From Candidatus Methanomethylophilaceae archaeon (GTDB lineage: Archaea > Thermoplasmatota > Thermoplasmata > Methanomassiliicoccales > Methanomethylophilaceae): a stretch of DNA of 64,000 nt. Position 1 is the first letter of the stretch, and every line of letters starts with the position of its first letter. The position numbers were made by a program, and so were the translations under genes. This document shows positions 61,707 through 64,000 of the stretch, piece by piece. The stretch spans positions 1-64,000 of the forward strand of contig JAFXUX010000037.1 of the NCBI GenBank assembly GCA_017524805.1, read 5' to 3'. The notes beneath the pieces were generated by a model. The model saw nothing but the letters and a program-made list of their open reading frames with translations. It was not told where the DNA came from and ran no database searches.

Positions 61707-62093
61707 TCAGACCCTGCGTCCTCTGCGCCCGCCCTTCTTCTTGGTACCGTCGTGCGGTATGGGTGTGACATCCTCGATGCGGCCGATCTTGAGGCCGGCT
61801 CTGGTGAGGGCACGGATGGCGGCCTGGGCTCCAGGTCCGGGGGAAGCGGATCTGTTTCCTCCGGGAGCGCGGACTCTGACGTGGATTCCCACGAATTCCT
61901 TCTCCTTGGCGGCCTCGGCGACTTTCTCAGCCGCTTTCTGCGCCGCGTAAGGCGAAGACTCGTCCTTGGCCTGCTTGACGACCATTCCGCCGGTGGCTTT
62001 GGTGATGGTCTCAGCTCCGGTGATGTCGGTCAGGGTGATCATGACGTTGTTGTAGCTGGCGTAAATGTTGGCTATTCCCCACTTTGCTGTCAT
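61707..62093 (-). CDS. rps11: 30S ribosomal protein S11
   Basis: 128 residues with the full family sequence, including [22 protein letters not shown] and the C-terminal [29 protein letters not shown]. It binds 16S rRNA in the platform of the small subunit. Its ATG overlaps the rps4 stop (TGATG), so translation is coupled. Confidence 0.97.
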   Translation of the reverse strand: MTAKWGIANIYASYNNVMITLTDITGAETITKATGGMVVKQAKDESSPYAAQKAAEKVAEAAKEKEFVGIHVRVRAPGGNRSASPGPGAQAAIRALTRAGLKIGRIEDVTPIPHDGTKKKGGRRGRRV

Positions 62094-62740
62094 CAGTTCT
62101 CACCGTCCTCTGCCGTGATTCCCGCCTCGGCGGCGTCTGCCCTTGCTGCCGCGGCATCGGCTGCGGCCCTCTCGGCTTCGGCCCTGGCCTTTATGGCTGC
62201 GTTGGCCGCCGCCTGCTCGGAAGAGATCCTCATCGGGTGCATCTCGTCGGTGAAGGGAGATGCGGGGTTGTATTCGATGGTGGACTCCTCGTATCTGGAC
62301 ACGATGTAGCCGGGAACGGTGACCTTGTGGCCGTTCATGAAGATGTGTCCGTGGGTGATCATCTGCCTGGCCTGCTTTATGGTGCTGGCGAATCCCTTCT
62401 CGAACACGATGGTCTGAAGGCGGCGGGACAGAACGTCCTCGTCTTTCAGGGTGAGGATGTCGTTCAGGTTGGATCCGACGGCCAGATATCCGAGGCGCCC
62501 GCATTTGGCGAGAAGCGCATCGGCTTCGATCTGGGCCTGCTTGTCTCCGAGCCTGAGACGGGCCTGAAGGTCCCTGGACTGCTTCCTCAGGTTCCTGAGG
62601 ACGGTCTCGGCCTTCCAGACCTCGGTCTTGTTCTTCAGCCCGAACGCGCGTACGACTTCGACTTCGGCTTTGATCCTCTCTCCCTGCCAAGGGTGGGAGG
62701 GAGTGTCGTAGGTCTTCCTGGAAAATTTAGGGTCTCCCAT
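62093..62740 (-). CDS. rps4: 30S ribosomal protein S4
   Basis: 215 residues. The S4 RNA-binding core includes [37 protein letters not shown]. The last ~35 residues are an Ala/Glu-rich extension ([31 protein letters not shown]), longer than in most archaea. It nucleates small-subunit assembly. It lies 10 bases after rps13. Confidence 0.97.
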   Translation of the reverse strand: MGDPKFSRKTYDTPSHPWQGERIKAEVEVVRAFGLKNKTEVWKAETVLRNLRKQSRDLQARLRLGDKQAQIEADALLAKCGRLGYLAVGSNLNDILTLKDEDVLSRRLQTIVFEKGFASTIKQARQMITHGHIFMNGHKVTVPGYIVSRYEESTIEYNPASPFTDEMHPMRISSEQAAANAAIKARAEAERAAADAAAARADAAEAGITAEDGEN

Positions 62741-62750
62741 TCAAATCGCC

Positions 62751-63227
62751 TCAATTGGATTTCCTCTGGACTCCCATGGTAAGTCCGTGCCTGCCGTTGG
62801 AGCGGGTCCTCTGTCCTCTGACCTTGTGGCGGCCTTCGTGCCTGATTCCGCGGTAGCAGCGGATCATCTTCATCCTGTTGATGTCATCTTTCTGGATGAT
62901 GTCGAGGTCATTCCCGAAAAGGTGCATATCGGCTCCGGACTCGTAGTCCATCTGCCTGTTGATAGCCCAGTTGGGGGCGTACTCGACGTAGGACTTGACG
63001 AGATCCTCGATCTCCTTGACTTTCTCGTCGGAGAGGGAACCGATCTTCGCGGCGGGGTCGACGTTCGCTCTCTTGGCGACGATCTGGGCGACCCTTTTTC
63101 CTACGCCTTTGATGCTCTGCAGTCCGATGACGGTCCTTTTCTGTCCGTCGATATCGGAGTTGACGATACGGACGATGAAGTTGAAGTTCTCGTCCTCCGT
63201 CTTCTGGTCTTTCTTTGCTTTTGCCAT
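62751..63227 (-). CDS. rps13: 30S ribosomal protein S13
   Basis: 158 residues, first gene of the operon. Family blocks FIVRIVNSDIDGQKRTVIGLQSIKGVGKRVA and RCYRGIRHEGRHKVRGQRTRSNGRHG are intact. It bridges the two ribosomal subunits. GGAGGACAACGCT directly precedes the ATG and is a strong ribosome-binding site. The operon is downstream of tRNA-Leu, an arrangement conserved in many euryarchaea. Confidence 0.97.
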   Translation of the reverse strand: MAKAKKDQKTEDENFNFIVRIVNSDIDGQKRTVIGLQSIKGVGKRVAQIVAKRANVDPAAKIGSLSDEKVKEIEDLVKSYVEYAPNWAINRQMDYESGADMHLFGNDLDIIQKDDINRMKMIRCYRGIRHEGRHKVRGQRTRSNGRHGLTMGVQRKSN

Positions 63228-63394
63228 AGCGTTGTCCTCCGTAAATGATCCCCCAAAAGGGAAGCAACCAAGCTCCGGTTCCTGGCCGGAAGGAGCTCTC
63301 AGTTTTGTTTTTCCTCGGAAAAACGGATCCTGAGTTTACGTGGTTCGAGCGGAAGCCCTTATTATTAATATATATTCGCACAGAAAGCATCAGG

Positions 63395-63479
63395 TGCCGG
63401 AGGCCGGATTCGAACCGGCGAACTCCTACGAGAATGGATCTTGAGTCCATCGCCTTTGACCAGGCTTGGCAACTCCGGC
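63395..63479 (-). tRNA. tRNA-Leu (CAA)
   Basis: On the minus strand the acceptor stem GCCGGAG pairs with CTCCGGC, followed by discriminator A. The anticodon arm ATGGA-CTCAAGA-TCCAT carries anticodon CAA. A long variable arm (TCTCGTAGGAGTTC) fits class II tRNAs, and the T arm GCCGGTTCGAATCCGGC is standard. No intron is present, and CCA is not fully encoded. A TTAATTACC sequence about 27-33 bases upstream may be the TATA element. Confidence 0.93.
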
Positions 63480-63513
63480 GGCAAGCAGGGATAAAGGGTT
63501 TGGTAATTAACGT

Positions 63514-64000
63514 TTATGGGAGCGTCGTAACTTCGCCGCGGTTACCGTCGATGTAAAAGGTGTACTCGTGCTGGGATACGATGCCGCCCTTGACTTCGAT
63601 GAGTTCGGCATAGCTGGATAGGACGCCGTGGCGCACCAACGTTTTCACATGCCTCTCAGCGTCCGGGAAATCGCAGCTGCGTGCGCAGAAGGGGAACGTC
63701 TTGAACTCCCCTTTGACGTACTCGAAAAACTCGGCCGCTTTGGGGTCTGCTATCTTCCTTTCCCTGGCGATGCGGACGATGTTGCCTGGCTTGCCGTTCC
63801 TGACCTCGCCCGCCCCGTTGGTGGCGAATGGCTCGATGGCCACGACCATGCCGGCCTTGATCCTCTCCTCGGCCCCGTTGTCGCAATTCGGCACCGAGAG
63901 CCCCGCATGGAGATTGTACGGCTCGATCTGATGGCCGCAGAGGTTGATGATGGGCGAATACCCGGCGGAGTTGATGGTCCTCTCGACGGTCCTGCCGATC
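63514..64000 (-). CDS. map: methionine aminopeptidase type 2 (C-terminal part, runs off window)
   Basis: The last ~162 residues of the protein are present; the frame is open to the window edge, so the 5' end lies outside. It reads CGHQIEPYNLHAGLSVPN, containing the metal-site His, then GMVVAIEPFATNGAGEV with a metal-binding Glu, and near the end QHEYTFYI with another Glu. These are the type 2 methionine aminopeptidase motifs. It removes the initiator methionine from nascent proteins. It lies 35 bases upstream of the tRNA-Leu gene on the same strand. Confidence 0.93.
   Translation of the reverse strand, partial: IGRTVERTINSAGYSPIINLCGHQIEPYNLHAGLSVPNCDNGAEERIKAGMVVAIEPFATNGAGEVRNGKPGNIVRIARERKIADPKAAEFFEYVKGEFKTFPFCARSCDFPDAERHVKTLVRHGVLSSYAELIEVKGGIVSQHEYTFYIDGNRGEVTTLP

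Overview
This window looks like a chromosome segment of a methanogen-type euryarchaeon in the Thermoplasmata, most likely the Methanomassiliicoccales/Methanomethylophilaceae. The archaeal markers are DNA polymerase D large subunit, topoisomerase VI B-A, RNA polymerase subunit D next to S13-S4-S11, TATA boxes about 25 bases before starts, and a tetraether/geranylgeranyl lipid operon. A lone 5S rRNA gene without 16S or 23S partners is typical of Thermoplasmata. Almost every gene stops in TGA, a few in TAA and only two in TAG, and one helicase gene is crossed by an in-frame TAG. That pattern fits a pyrrolysine-decoding lineage, but no pyl genes lie in the window, so the assignment is an inference.

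Layout. 1-2.5 kb: a small unknown protein, a polytopic membrane protein and a CotH-family exported kinase-like protein. 2.57 kb: solitary 5S rRNA. 2.8-6.1 kb: nucleotide-sugar genes (galE, rfbA-like, glmM). 6.4-8.9 kb: exported protein with cohesin-like, dockerin and Listeria-Bacteroides repeat modules. 9.1-12.1 kb: four-subunit pyruvate-type 2-oxoacid:ferredoxin oxidoreductase operon (porCDAB). 12.2-13.5 kb: DUF4143 ATPase with regularly spaced upstream repeats. 13.5-20.8 kb: FecCD/BtuCD-type import locus with two permease-ATPase pairs around one 1066-residue binding protein that carries Ig-like and dockerin modules. 21.2-24.3 kb: top6B-top6A. 24.4 kb: small K+ channel. 25.0-27.1 kb: UvrD-like helicase with the amber codon. 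27.2-33.3 kb: htpG, a candidate structured RNA, a short UvrA, and DinB.

33.5-39.1 kb holds a compact three-gene operon, TerB_N/TerB_C protein, DUF2791 ATPase and Lhr-like helicase, which matches the Shango antiphage system. A DUF2130 coiled-coil, nuclease-like gene follows it. 41.0-48.5 kb carries two tandem giant surface proteins built from cohesin-like domains, BIG2 Ig-like repeats and, in one, BspA-type leucine-rich repeats. 48.7-51.7 kb is a lipid operon: tetraether synthase, ferredoxin, geranylgeranyl reductase. 51.8-55.8 kb encodes a 1319-residue exported protein with a lamin-tail-like domain. 55.8-64 kb is information processing: Nog1-type GTPase, DP2, a convergent winged-helix regulator, rpoD-rps11-rps4-rps13, tRNA-Leu(CAA) and a partial map.

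The most interesting points are the amber-containing helicase, the Shango-type operon in an archaeon with a DUF2130 neighbour and shared short motifs, a local cohesin/dockerin set that includes an ABC-importer binding protein, and two DNA polymerase genes (DP2 and DinB) whose reading frames run past a PIP-box-like end for more than 300 bases antisense to the convergent gene.
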